From: DATATV01 sp035551355
GTDB taxonomy: Bacteria; Actinomycetota; Actinomycetes; Mycobacteriales; Pseudonocardiaceae
Assembly (NCBI GenBank): GCA_035551355.1
Contig: DASZNF010000071.1
Span: 45,508 to 109,507 of the forward strand
Length of the DNA stretch: 64,000 nucleotides
Reading direction: 5' to 3'
Shown here: piece after piece, positions 16,431-24,339 of the stretch
How positions within the stretch are numbered: the stretch's first letter is position 1
How the letters are laid out: every line of letters starts with the position of its first letter
Notes under the pieces: model-generated
What the model was told of the DNA's origin: nothing
The model's database searches: none
Seen by the model: the letters and a program-made list of their open reading frames with translations, nothing else
Program-made: the position numbers and the translations under genes

Positions 16431-17030
16431 ATGAACCGCGTCCGTGCCATCGGTCTGGCCGGGGTGCTGGGAGCCGGCGCCGTGGCGCTGGCCGCCTGCA
16501 CCGGCACCGGCACCACCAGCGGATCGGCCGGTGCGGCCACCAGCTCGTCCACCGCGGCCGGCTCCTCGGTCGCCCCGGTGACCGCGTCGGCGGCGGGCTC
16601 CGCGCTGACCGCAGGCACCAACGCCACCATCGGCTCCATCGTGCTGGACGGCCAGAACCGGACCGTCTACCGCTTCGACAAGGACACCGCGAATCCGGCT
16701 GTGTCCAACTGTTCGGGCAGTTGCGCCGCGCAGTGGCCGCCGGTGCTGGCCCCGGCCGGCTCGCCAAGGCTCTCCGGCGTGAACGCCGGGAAGGTGGGCA
16801 CGGTGACCCGGGCCGACGGCGCCAGGCAGCTGACCATCAACGGCTGGCCGATCTACGAGTTCGCCGGGGACAGCGGGTCCGGCGACATCAACGGTGAAGG
16901 CGTCGGCGGGACCTGGTTCGCCATCACCCCGGCCGGGGGCAAGGCGCTGCCCGGCGCGGCCACCGGCGCACAGCCGACCACCTCCTCGGGCGGCGGCTAC
17001 TCCTCCGGTGGTTCCTACGGCGGCTACTGA
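16431..17030 (+). CDS. Secreted lipoprotein of the COG4315 (YxFxxD) family
   Basis: 199 residues. The signal sequence MNRVRAIGLAGVLGAGAVAL ends in a lipobox LAAC, followed by a Ser/Thr/Ala-rich linker. Two copies of the family motif follow: VYRFDKDT and, after a Cys pair region (CSGSCAAQWPPV), PIYEFAGD. It ends in a Gly/Ser/Tyr-rich tail (GGGYSSGGSYGGY). Family function is unestablished. In mycobacteria SigL controls membrane/secreted proteins, and the TGAACC promoter in front suggests this is a sigma target. SD AGGAGGA is 8 nt before the ATG. Confidence 0.85.
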   Translation: MNRVRAIGLAGVLGAGAVALAACTGTGTTSGSAGAATSSSTAAGSSVAPVTASAAGSALTAGTNATIGSIVLDGQNRTVYRFDKDTANPAVSNCSGSCAAQWPPVLAPAGSPRLSGVNAGKVGTVTRADGARQLTINGWPIYEFAGDSGSGDINGEGVGGTWFAITPAGGKALPGAATGAQPTTSSGGGYSSGGSYGGY

Positions 17031-17130
17031 GCCCGCCGATCGCTGGACGGGCTGGTCCCGGTGGCGCGGCGCCGCCATCGGGATTGCACCGTTTTCCCGC
17101 GCCGTACGTGGTGTGGTTGGAGGTGGTCAG

Positions 17131-17634
17131 GTGCACACGGTGATGCCCGAGGAGTTCTTCCTGGACGGCCCGCCCGGCGACGGGGGCGGGTTGTTGCGGC
17201 GCACGATCGACCGGGTGCGCCGGGAGTCGGCCCGCGCCGCCCGGCGGCGGCTGGCCGCGCTGATCGCGGTGGCCCTGCTCGGCCTGCTCACCGCGGCCGG
17301 GATCGGCATGATCGCCGGGCAGCGGATGGCGCTGGGCCAGCCCTGGCGCGGCACCTACACCGCGCGCGACTTCTTCTCCGGGGCCCGGCTGGCGGTGGCC
17401 GCGACCGCGGCCGACACCGGCACACTGCTGGAGGTGGCGCTGACCGGCCTGCCCCCGGGTACCGGCTGCCGGCTGACCGTGCTGGGCACCGACGGCTCCC
17501 GGGTGGCCGATGGAAGTTGGCGTGTTCCCGCCAGCGACGGGGTTTCCCTGTCGGTCTATCTGGACGCGTCGCTGGTCAAAGCGGTCGAGGTGACCGCGGC
17601 CGGTGGAGTGGACCTGGTCGCGACCGGTCCGTGA
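17131..17634 (+). CDS. Anti-sigma-like membrane protein lacking the zinc sigma-binding domain
   Basis: 167 residues from GTG 17131 (GGAGG 8 nt upstream). It begins VHTVMPEEFFLDGPPGDGG, then LLRRTIDRVRRESARAARRR, a TM helix (LAALIAVALLGLLTAAGIGMI) and an outer beta domain with LPPGTGCRLTVLGTDGSRVADGSWRVP. This aligns along its length with residues about 53-238 of the anti-sigma at 14926-15642 (compare PPEAFLEGPPEGG and IPQGQRCKIVVVSKSG), but the HxxxCxxC domain is missing. It lies 100 bp after the lipoprotein gene and is probably in the same regulon. It could be a decoy or co-sensor of the same signal (inference). Confidence 0.75.
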   Translation: MHTVMPEEFFLDGPPGDGGGLLRRTIDRVRRESARAARRRLAALIAVALLGLLTAAGIGMIAGQRMALGQPWRGTYTARDFFSGARLAVAATAADTGTLLEVALTGLPPGTGCRLTVLGTDGSRVADGSWRVPASDGVSLSVYLDASLVKAVEVTAAGGVDLVATGP

Positions 17635-17661
17635 AAAGAGGGATGATTCCGCAAAGGGTCA

Positions 17662-17677
17662 AGTGCCTTCTGGCACT
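17662..17677. promoter_or_regulatory. Small hairpin/palindrome just before the DUF1996 gene
   Basis: AGTGCC-TTCT-GGCACT, a perfect 6-bp stem with a tetraloop, 9 nt before the GTG at 17687. It occupies the position of a Shine-Dalgarno sequence and there is no other SD, so it could be an operator or a translation-control hairpin. Confidence 0.45.
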
Positions 17678-17686
17678 ATTGTTCGC

Positions 17687-18712
17687 GTGCCCGACGCGAA
17701 TTCCTCTGATGTCGCACGTCGTTTTCGCCGCCAGGCGCCGGTCATCGTCTCGGTGCTGGTCACCGCGGTGGTCTGCGTGCTGGTGGTCAGCTTCCTGGTC
17801 GTGCAGTTGACCGCGCACGCCGACCACGACGTGCACGCCGCCGCGCCCGCAGGCGGCCAGTACGTGGACATCACCTCGGTGGCGCCCGCCGCCGCCCCGG
17901 CCGCGCCGGACTCCGACGCCTCCACCGGAAGTCTCGTCGAGCACTGCGGCGCCAACGCGGGCGGCCAGCATCGCAACGCGGACAACGTGATCGCCGATCC
18001 GCGGCTGCCCGGCGGCGCCCACCACACGCACGACTACGTGGGCAACCTGTCCACCAACGCCTTCTCCACCGACGACTCGCTGGCCGCGGCCGCCACCACC
18101 TGCGCCAACGGCGACAAATCGACCTTCTACTGGCCGGTGCTGCGGGTGTTGGGGGAGCAGAGCTCGGACGCGAACGCGGTGGGCGGCGGCCAGGACGGCA
18201 ACACCGGCCGCATCCTCACCCCGAGCGTGGACATCCGCTTCGTGGGCAGCCCGGTCAGCCAGGTCGTGCCGATGCCGGAATTCCTGCGGGCCACCATCGG
18301 CGACCCCAAGGCGCTGACCGACGGCGCCGGGCTCATTAGTCCACAGTGGACCTGCACCGGTTACGCCAACCGCGTCACCGACCTGTATCCGCTGTGCCCC
18401 AGCGGTTCTTCGGTGGTGCGCGTCTTCGACTTCCCGAGCTGCTGGAACGGCACCTCGCTGGACAGCGCCAACCACCGCACCCACCTGGTGCTGCCCGCGG
18501 CCAACGGCGGCTGCCCACACGCCACCTTCCCGGTGCCGCAGCTGCGCATCACGCTGACCTACGACGTGCCATCGGGTGCGCAGTACGCCATCGACTCCTT
18601 CCCGGAGCAGCAGCGATCGCCGCTGACCGACCACGCCGACTTCATCGACGTGATGACCGACACCGAGCAGGCCCAGATCGTGTCCTGTGTGAACAGCGGC
18701 AAACAGTGCTGA
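17687..18712 (+). CDS. Secreted/membrane-anchored DUF1996 protein
   Basis: 341 residues from GTG 17687. A short basic N-terminus (ARRFRRQAP) is followed by a signal-anchor helix (VIVSVLVTAVVCVLVVSFLVVQ) and an extracellular domain. DUF1996 signatures are AHHTHDYVGN, STFYWPVLR, FDFPSCWNGTSLDSANHRTH and GGCPHATFPVPQL, ending with conserved Cys residues. The domain is common in secreted proteins of actinomycetes and fungi, with no defined activity. A leader hairpin sits in place of the SD. It is not obviously part of the preceding operon. Confidence 0.82.
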   Translation: MPDANSSDVARRFRRQAPVIVSVLVTAVVCVLVVSFLVVQLTAHADHDVHAAAPAGGQYVDITSVAPAAAPAAPDSDASTGSLVEHCGANAGGQHRNADNVIADPRLPGGAHHTHDYVGNLSTNAFSTDDSLAAAATTCANGDKSTFYWPVLRVLGEQSSDANAVGGGQDGNTGRILTPSVDIRFVGSPVSQVVPMPEFLRATIGDPKALTDGAGLISPQWTCTGYANRVTDLYPLCPSGSSVVRVFDFPSCWNGTSLDSANHRTHLVLPAANGGCPHATFPVPQLRITLTYDVPSGAQYAIDSFPEQQRSPLTDHADFIDVMTDTEQAQIVSCVNSGKQC

Positions 18713-18879
18713 ATCCGGCCGGGCGCGACCGAATCGAGAAGTAACCGGCCGAACGCCGCGCCGGTCCGGCCGAATCGACAGGAATCCGGCTGAATTCGCC
18801 CGGCCTCTCGCGTAATTTTGTCCCAGTGTGATCGAATCACCCGAGGTCAGGAATCTGAATCGCGCTAGTTCGTCCGAGT

Positions 18880-18906
18880 CGCGAAAATTACCGCGAACCT
18901 TTCGCG
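18880..18906. other. Hairpin in the 317-bp gap 18713-19029
   Basis: CGCGAAA (18880-18886), 13-nt loop, TTTCGCG (18900-18906). The gap holds no credible gene. It is relatively AT-rich around 18815-18900 and contains degenerate CCGGCCGAA-type repeats near 18748, 18774 and 18786. The hairpin may end the DUF1996 transcript. Confidence 0.4.
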
Positions 18907-18965
18907 GCGTTGCCCCGTATCAATTGCCAAGAGCGAAACCTCCGGCCTTCGCAGGGGACGCCGGA

Positions 18966-19006
18966 GCGGCGGGGCGCGCGCTGTAGGGGGGTGCGCGCCT
19001 CGCCGC
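18966..19006. terminator. Terminator hairpin after the metallophosphoesterase gene
   Basis: A 14-bp stem with one mismatch: GCGGCGGGGCGCGC (18966-18979) pairs with 18993-19006 around a 13-nt loop. It is 24 bp past the stop codon on the reverse strand. Confidence 0.6.
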
Positions 19007-19029
19007 CTTGCCTTGCCGCGCCAGGGTTT

Positions 19030-19533
19030 TCAGGTGACCGGGATGATCCGGGCCGAGGTCACTCTGCCCCGGCTGATCCGCAACTCGCCCACCGTGCCGT
19101 GCGGCTGCCTGCGCTTGTCGCTCGGCGAGCCGGGATTGAAGATCCGAATTCCGTCTCCGGTCTCGTCCAGTGGAATGTGCGAATGCCCGAACACCACGAG
19201 GTCGGCGTCGGGAAACCGGCGGCGCATCCGCCGGGTCCGGCCGGGCTTGGCGCCGCTGTCGTGGATCATCGCCACCCGCAGCCCGGCCAGGTCCAGCTCC
19301 AGCGTCTCCGGCGCGCCCCAGTCCGCGACCGCCGGGCCGTCGTTGTTGCCCAGCACCGCGTGCACCGGCGCGAACCCGGCCAGTTCGGTGAGCACCTCGG
19401 GCACGCACACGTCCCCGGCGTGCAGGATGAGGTCCGCGCCGCGCAGCAGCCGGGCCACCGCGCCGGGGCAGGACTTCCAGTATCGCGGCGCGTGCGTGTC
19501 GGACAGCGCGATCACCCTCATCCGCCCCATCAT
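19030..19533 (-). CDS. YfcE-type metallophosphoesterase
   Basis: 167 residues of calcineurin-like fold with all metal motifs in order: LSDTHAPR (D-x-H), LILHAGDVC (GDxx), VLGNNDGPA (GNxD), MIHDSG and VVFGHSHIPL (GHSH). It probably hydrolyses phosphodiesters or a small phosphorylated metabolite in the cytoplasm; small YfcE/MJ0936-type enzymes have this length. The start is ATG 19533, with alternatives at 19530 and 19521 (MRVIALSD). It stands alone. Confidence 0.88.
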   Translation of the reverse strand: MMGRMRVIALSDTHAPRYWKSCPGAVARLLRGADLILHAGDVCVPEVLTELAGFAPVHAVLGNNDGPAVADWGAPETLELDLAGLRVAMIHDSGAKPGRTRRMRRRFPDADLVVFGHSHIPLDETGDGIRIFNPGSPSDKRRQPHGTVGELRISRGRVTSARIIPVT

Positions 19534-19683
19534 GCCCGGCCCGCGCCCGCTCCGCCGGGCTCGGGCTCACGTGCTCGTTTGCCGGACGCGGTCAGTACTG
19601 CCCCGGTGAACACCGCACCGCAGGCCCCAGGGGTCACCTCGGGCATCCCGTCCCAGGCATCCGCTGATCATCAGCGCGCGGTG

Positions 19684-19709
19684 CGGGCGAATCCTTGTGT
19701 TGTCGCCCG
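19684..19709. terminator. Terminator hairpin after the GAF-ANTAR gene
   Basis: CGGGCGA (19684-19690) and TCGCCCG (19703-19709) with a 12-nt loop. It starts 9 bp past the stop codon of the reverse-strand gene. Confidence 0.5.
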
Positions 19710-19717
19710 GATCTACC

Positions 19718-20437
19718 TCAATCGGCCGGCTGGTCGAAACGGATTCGGCGGTCGAGCACGTCCCGGGCCACCGCCTGCAGCGCCCGCCCGTCGGCGAACG
19801 CGCGGGCGCGCAGCCGGGCGAACGCGTCGACCAGGCTGATCCGCAGTTCGGCGGCGAGCACGCCGGTCGCGATGTGCACGTCCTGATAGGAGGCGCCGAA
19901 CGGGCGCGCCGCCCCGTCCGGGCCGGGCTCGGTGGATTCCGCGCGCTCCTGGTGATCCAGTAGCGCCGCCAGGGACAGTTCGGCCAGCAGGGTCGCGTCG
20001 GTCAGCTCACGATGCGACAGCCCGCCCGGCGCGTGCCGGTACAGGTTCAGCACGCCAAGCCGGATTCCGCCCAGCTGCAACGGAAACGCGAACATCGCGC
20101 CGGCGCCCGTGCCGCTGGCGGCGGAGGTGAACGCGGGCCAGCGGGTGGCCTCGGCGGTCAGATCGGGCACCAGCACCGGCTGCCCGGAGTCGACCGCGAC
20201 CTCGCCCGGGCCCTCGCCCAGGGTGTACTGGAGTTCCTCCAGCTCGGCTGCCCAGGTGTCGCTGGCGGCCAGCAGCTCCTGCGCTCGGGAGTCCGCCCGC
20301 AGGGTCAGCGCGGCGGCGTCCACCGCGGGCAGCGAAGCCACGCACACCAGGCAGATGCCGCCCGCCCAGCTGGTGGCCCCGTCGGTGACCCGATCGCTCA
20401 CCGAGCGCCACAGCAACTCCCGCCGCTGGCCGTCCAC
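19718..20437 (-). CDS. GAF-ANTAR domain RNA-binding antiterminator
   Basis: 239 residues. A GAF domain (about 20-150; core LGEGPGEVAVDSGQPVLVPDL, FAFPLQLGGIRLGVLNLYRH) is followed by an ANTAR three-helix RNA-binding domain (about 175-235; ASYQDVHIATGVLAAELRIS, DAFARLRARAFADGRALQAV). Such proteins bind paired hairpins in leader RNAs and prevent transcription termination, controlled by the GAF domain's ligand. It starts with GTG 20437, 90 bp downstream of a STAS-domain gene on the same strand. This pairing is frequent in actinobacterial stress-signalling loci. No target leader is evident nearby. Confidence 0.88.
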   Translation of the reverse strand: MDGQRRELLWRSVSDRVTDGATSWAGGICLVCVASLPAVDAAALTLRADSRAQELLAASDTWAAELEELQYTLGEGPGEVAVDSGQPVLVPDLTAEATRWPAFTSAASGTGAGAMFAFPLQLGGIRLGVLNLYRHAPGGLSHRELTDATLLAELSLAALLDHQERAESTEPGPDGAARPFGASYQDVHIATGVLAAELRISLVDAFARLRARAFADGRALQAVARDVLDRRIRFDQPAD

Positions 20438-20527
20438 CCACCACCCACGTCGCCCAAGCCGATCGATTCGCAGGCAGTCTCGCAGACTCGGGGTCGGCCC
20501 GCCGAGCGGTGGGGCCGACCTTGGTCG

Positions 20528-20950
20528 TCACTCCAGCGCCGCGACGAGTGTGGCGTAACAGGCCAGCAGCCGGGTCAGTCCGGTCAGCTCCAGTGGCCGC
20601 CGCACCACGGCGCCTCCGGTGACCAGGCGCAACGCGCCGCCGCGGGCGGCCAGCTGATCCCGCGCGTCGACCAGCACCTCGAGGCCGACCGAGCCGAGGA
20701 AGCCCAATTCGGACAGATCCAGCACCAGGAGTGGTGCGTCAAGCTGCTTTCCGACCGCGGCCCGCAATTGGGGCACCGTGACCAGATCCACCTCACCGGC
20801 CACGCGCAGCACGGTGACTCCAGGGCGAGGCGTGCTCACCGTCAGGTGCAGCTCGGTGTCCGTCAGGTGCAGCTCGGTGTCCGTCGCGACGACCGGCTCG
20901 GCGGCGCGGGCGGAGTCCGGTCCGGGGGTGGTCGGTGGTTCGGGGATCAT
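20528..20950 (-). CDS. STAS-domain anti-sigma factor antagonist
   Basis: 140 residues. After a 35-residue variable N-terminus, the STAS core reads VTVLRVAGEVDLVTVPQLRAAV, PLLVLDLSELGFLGSVGLEVLVDA. Ser in FLGSVGLE is the position phosphorylated by an RsbW-type kinase in SpoIIAA/RsbV proteins. It would bind an anti-sigma kinase when dephosphorylated, freeing a SigB/F-type sigma. The N-terminal region contains an exact tandem duplication of seven residues (TDTELHL). No kinase or sigma partner is adjacent. Confidence 0.88.
   Translation of the reverse strand: MIPEPPTTPGPDSARAAEPVVATDTELHLTDTELHLTVSTPRPGVTVLRVAGEVDLVTVPQLRAAVGKQLDAPLLVLDLSELGFLGSVGLEVLVDARDQLAARGGALRLVTGGAVVRRPLELTGLTRLLACYATLVAALE
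20840..20881. repeat. Perfect 21-bp tandem duplication inside the STAS gene
   Basis: Two identical 21-bp units (20840-20860 and 20861-20881) encode TDTELHL twice, in frame. It looks like a recent slippage duplication in the variable N-terminus. Confidence 0.9.
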
Positions 20951-21178
20951 CAGCGCTCCTGGCGGGCAGGCCGGACGTCCGGGGTGCGCGCGCTGCCCGA
21001 CCGGTGTGGGCGAGAATCCAGCGGGAGCGGATCTGGGCGCACACCAGACATCAGCGGCGGACCAGGACGCCGATCGGCATACAGGTCCACACGGGCTGGT
21101 GGCTCAACCCGGCGAGAGCGTAACCATCCGGCGCCCCGGGCCGCAATATTTCCCGGGATCCGGGGCGTCCCGGGAGGT

Positions 21179-22441
21179 TCAGCCCGCCCACGCCCCGAGC
21201 ACGAACAGCAGATACAGCATGCCCTGCAGCACCGCGCTGCCCGCGAAATAGACGATGCTCACACCCCGCAGCACCCGGCTGCGCTGGGCGGCCAGGACCA
21301 CCGCGAGATAGATCACCAGACAGGGCAGCACATACCGGTGGGCCGAGGTCAGGGTGCCGTTGGCCGAATACAACACGAACGACAGCAGCCCGAACACCCC
21401 CAGCGGCACCCCTTCCGAGCCCAGCACCACCAGCACGTAGACCGACGCGGCCAGCAGGGACAGCAGCGCGGCCATGGGCAGCAGGTGGTCGACCAGGACC
21501 AGATCGTCCAGTGGGATCCGGCCGGTCAGCGCGTCCCAGTCGATCGCGAACTCGTGCCCGAGGGTGGCGAAGATGTTGGGGGAGAAGCTTTTTCCCCATT
21601 CCTGGGTGGTGCCGTAGGCGGCGAACATGGCCCACGGATTGCCGGTCAGCGCGCGCAGCGCCAGTGCGTAGCCCGCGAACCCGAGCGCCCCGGCCGGGAA
21701 CCACAGCAGCGGCCGGCTGACGATCGCCCGCGGCCGCCAGCCCTTGGCCCGGCAGAACTCCAGGAGACACAGGGCCAGGAACAACACCGCGGGCAGCCGG
21801 GTCGCGGTCAGCGGGATCAGGCACAGGCCCATCAACGCCCACCGGCGGCGCAGCGCGAACAGGTAGGCGCAGGCGCCGAGGCAGACGAAGGTGGCCTCGG
21901 TGTAGAGCACGTGCATGAAGAACGCGGGGACCGAGACCAGCAGCGCGGCCACCACCAGCCAGGGCCCGCCCCGGCCGCGCACGAAGTGCCGGGCGATCTT
22001 CACCAGTGCGGCCACGGTGAACCAGGTGGCCACGATGTTCACCACCAGCCCGGCGCCGGCGAACCGCAGCAGGCCGAAGGATGCCTGCTCGACCAGCCAG
22101 ACCAGGGCTGGGAACAGCGGGTAGAACGCGGGGGCCTGGGCGGCGATGACGTATCCGTCGTGCAGCACGGCGGCGTACCAGGAGGCGTCCCAGCGGTAGG
22201 TGTGGGTGAGCAGGTCCAGCGGCTGCGGCGGGAGCCACGGGCCGATCGGGGTCAGCGACCGTTCCAGCACCGCGCCGAGCACGGTGAGCAGTAGCTGCCA
22301 GCCCAGCGCGACGCCCAGCGCCCGGGCCAGGTCACCCGACAGCCAGGAGCGCCGGGGCGCGGTGTCCGATCCGGACACCGGCGCTCCCGGCGCGAACCCG
22401 ATCGCGGCCAACGGCACGGTCGGCGGGTCGAGGCTGGTCAT
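21179..22441 (-). CDS. Polytopic mannosyltransferase-like protein (PIG-V/GT-C family)
   Basis: 420 residues with about ten hydrophobic segments. The loop after the first TM carries HTYRWDASWYAAVLHDGYV, the pattern of PIG-V-type GT-C glycosyltransferases (acidic residue in the first extracytoplasmic loop). APAFYPLFPALVWLV and FFMHVLYTEATFVCLGACAY follow. It probably transfers a sugar from a polyprenyl-phosphate donor at the outer membrane leaflet. The start ATG 22441 (MTSLDPPTVPL) leaves a 40-residue cytoplasmic tail. The acceptor is unknown and no other glycosylation gene is adjacent. Confidence 0.8.
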   Translation of the reverse strand: MTSLDPPTVPLAAIGFAPGAPVSGSDTAPRRSWLSGDLARALGVALGWQLLLTVLGAVLERSLTPIGPWLPPQPLDLLTHTYRWDASWYAAVLHDGYVIAAQAPAFYPLFPALVWLVEQASFGLLRFAGAGLVVNIVATWFTVAALVKIARHFVRGRGGPWLVVAALLVSVPAFFMHVLYTEATFVCLGACAYLFALRRRWALMGLCLIPLTATRLPAVLFLALCLLEFCRAKGWRPRAIVSRPLLWFPAGALGFAGYALALRALTGNPWAMFAAYGTTQEWGKSFSPNIFATLGHEFAIDWDALTGRIPLDDLVLVDHLLPMAALLSLLAASVYVLVVLGSEGVPLGVFGLLSFVLYSANGTLTSAHRYVLPCLVIYLAVVLAAQRSRVLRGVSIVYFAGSAVLQGMLYLLFVLGAWAG

Positions 22442-22519
22442 CAGCAGCCGTCACCGGGATGCACACCGAATCGATACCACGTCGACACGATGCGTGTCCG
22501 GTGAAAACCGCAGGTCGGA

Positions 22520-23071
22520 TCAGATGCCCAGCGTCGACTCGGCGGTCGTCCAGTCCGTCAGCATGGCCTGCTGCGCGGCCGACAGCGTGGCCTTGCCCGC
22601 GCACACCGCCTTCTTGACCGCGTTCTCCACCGAGTCCTTGCTGTAGGAGTTGTCGTCGCCTGCGTGCGGTTCCGGCCACAGGTTGTTCGGGTCCTTCGGC
22701 GCGCCGCCGAGCTCCAGCGGCAGGAAGTGGTCTTCCTCATAGTCGGACAGGTTGGTGTCGGCGTAGCCGTACTCGGCGATCTGCTCGGTCTTGAGCTTGT
22801 TGGTGTAGGAGGTGGACGGCCGGATCGTCGCGGTCCAGCCGGACACGCAGATGGTGGAGTCGATCGTGGACTGGGTGACGTCCGGGTTGAGCGCGCCGGG
22901 CGTGCAGCTGGGGTCGGGCAGCGGCAGGTAGGAGGTGGAGCAGCTCACCGCGGGCGTGACCGCGGTGGTGGTGGCCGAGGTGGCGGCGGCCGCGGGCAGT
23001 CCGCCGGTCAGCGCGAGCGCCGCGCAGGCCGAGACGGCGACCGGCAGCGCGCGCGAGAACAATCGGGACAT
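22520..23071 (-). CDS. Secreted HNH-type nuclease-like protein
   Basis: 183 residues. A Sec signal peptide (MSRLFSRALPVAVSACAALALTGG ending AAA) is followed by a mature domain with YEEDHFLPLELGGAPKDPNN and LWPEP. This is the D-H-x-x-P-L-x-x-G-G-x-x-x-x-x-x-N-L-W pattern of HNH/His-Me finger proteins secreted by actinomycetes. Cys pairs probably form disulfides outside the cell. DNase activity is likely but not demonstrated, and no immunity gene is adjacent. Motifs above are given in short pieces. Confidence 0.8.
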   Translation of the reverse strand: MSRLFSRALPVAVSACAALALTGGLPAAAATSATTTAVTPAVSCSTSYLPLPDPSCTPGALNPDVTQSTIDSTICVSGWTATIRPSTSYTNKLKTEQIAEYGYADTNLSDYEEDHFLPLELGGAPKDPNNLWPEPHAGDDNSYSKDSVENAVKKAVCAGKATLSAAQQAMLTDWTTAESTLGI

Positions 23072-23351
23072 GGTGGGCTCCCCTGCGAATTTGACGGCAC
23101 CGATCGGAAATTGATCGGAAGTGGTGTCAAAAACACGGTATGAGAGCGGTAATGCGGAGGTAAAGGATTAACGGTTCACAGAACTGTTCGCTGTTCACGT
23201 GCTGTCCGCCGACTGCTCATCGGGTCGTCGGCGGGTGTTCTCCCTGATGATCAGAGTCAATTGTCAAAGCCGATTGCGGGGAGCGATCGAGGCCGCCGCC
23301 GGGCATGCTCACCGGTGGCCGGCGAAGCCCTGATCGGTGAGGAGAACTCTC

Positions 23352-24200
23352 ATGTTCCGAGCGCGTTCCGTGTCTCTCGTGGCCGCTGCCGCGGTCCTGT
23401 TCGGAGCGGCCCTCGCCGCGCCGGCGGCGGCCGCGACCGCCGTGCCGAAATTCGATCACATCGTGATCGTCATGGAGGAGAATCACTCGTACAGCGATAT
23501 CGTCGGCAGTTCGAGTGCGCCCTATATCAATTCACTGGACGGTCAGGGCGCGTCCTTCACCAATTCATTCGCGGTGACCCATCCCAGTCAGCCCAATTAC
23601 GTCGCCCTGTTCTCCGGATCGACCCAGGGACTCACGAGCGACAACTGCCCGAACACGTTCTCGGCGAACAATCTGGGCAACCAGCTGACCACCGCCGGGG
23701 ACTCGTTCACCGGCTACTCGGAGAGCATGCCTTCCGACGGCTACACGGGTTGCGCCTCCGGCGAGTACGCCCGCAAGCACGCGCCGTGGACCGATTTCTC
23801 CGACATCCCGGCCGCGGAAAACCGCACCTTCGCCCACTTCCCGACCGACTACTCGACGCTGCCCACGGTGTCCTTCGTGATTCCCAACCTGCTGGACGAC
23901 ATGCACGACGGCACCATCGCCCAGGGCGACACCTGGCTGAAGAACAATCTCGACGGTTATGCGCAGTGGGCCAAAACCCACAACAGCCTGCTGATCGTGA
24001 CCTGGGACGAGGACGACTACAGCGAGTCCAACCAGATCCCGACCCTGTTCGTCGGCGCGAACGTCACGGCGGGCGGCTACAGCGAACACATCACCCACTA
24101 CAGCGTCCTGCGCACCATCGAGGACGGCTACGGCCTGTCCTCGCTGGGCAGCGCCGCCTCGGCCACGCCCATCACCGACGTCTGGTCCTCCGCCGGCTGA
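23352..24200 (+). CDS. Secreted phosphoesterase (acid phosphatase/phospholipase C superfamily)
   Basis: 282 residues. The signal peptide MFRARSVSLVAAAAVLF ends near PAAAATA. The mature enzyme begins FDHIVIVMEENHSYSDI, the metal-binding ExxNH motif of the PF04185-type phosphoesterases. HPSQPNYVALFSGS (nucleophile region) and LLIVTWDEDDYSESNQIPTLF (second metal site) follow. It should hydrolyse phosphate esters outside the cell. ATG 23352 has GAGGAGA 7 nt upstream; a GTG at 23337 is less likely. A cytosolic relative lies at 30925-32301. Confidence 0.88.
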   Translation: MFRARSVSLVAAAAVLFGAALAAPAAAATAVPKFDHIVIVMEENHSYSDIVGSSSAPYINSLDGQGASFTNSFAVTHPSQPNYVALFSGSTQGLTSDNCPNTFSANNLGNQLTTAGDSFTGYSESMPSDGYTGCASGEYARKHAPWTDFSDIPAAENRTFAHFPTDYSTLPTVSFVIPNLLDDMHDGTIAQGDTWLKNNLDGYAQWAKTHNSLLIVTWDEDDYSESNQIPTLFVGANVTAGGYSEHITHYSVLRTIEDGYGLSSLGSAASATPITDVWSSAG

Positions 24201-24208
24201 ACCGCGCC

Positions 24209-24245
24209 TACGACCTCCGGCGTATTCCATGCGCCGGAGGTCGTA
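24209..24245. terminator. Terminator hairpin after the secreted phosphoesterase gene
   Basis: A perfect 14-bp stem TACGACCTCCGGCG (24209-24222) with its complement at 24232-24245 and a 9-nt loop, 8 bp after the stop codon. Confidence 0.8.
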
Positions 24246-24339
24246 CCGGGTGATCGACAAGATCGGACCGTGGGTGGTCGCGCCCGGCCCGTCATCGGCC
24301 TACGTTTCGCGGCATCGGATTTCGCGAAACGAGGTTGGG

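Noticed and set aside
18713..19029. Possible small gene or riboswitch between the DUF1996 and metallophosphoesterase genes
   Set aside because: No frame with an SD and good codon bias; only two hairpins and degenerate CCGGCCGAA repeats are visible.
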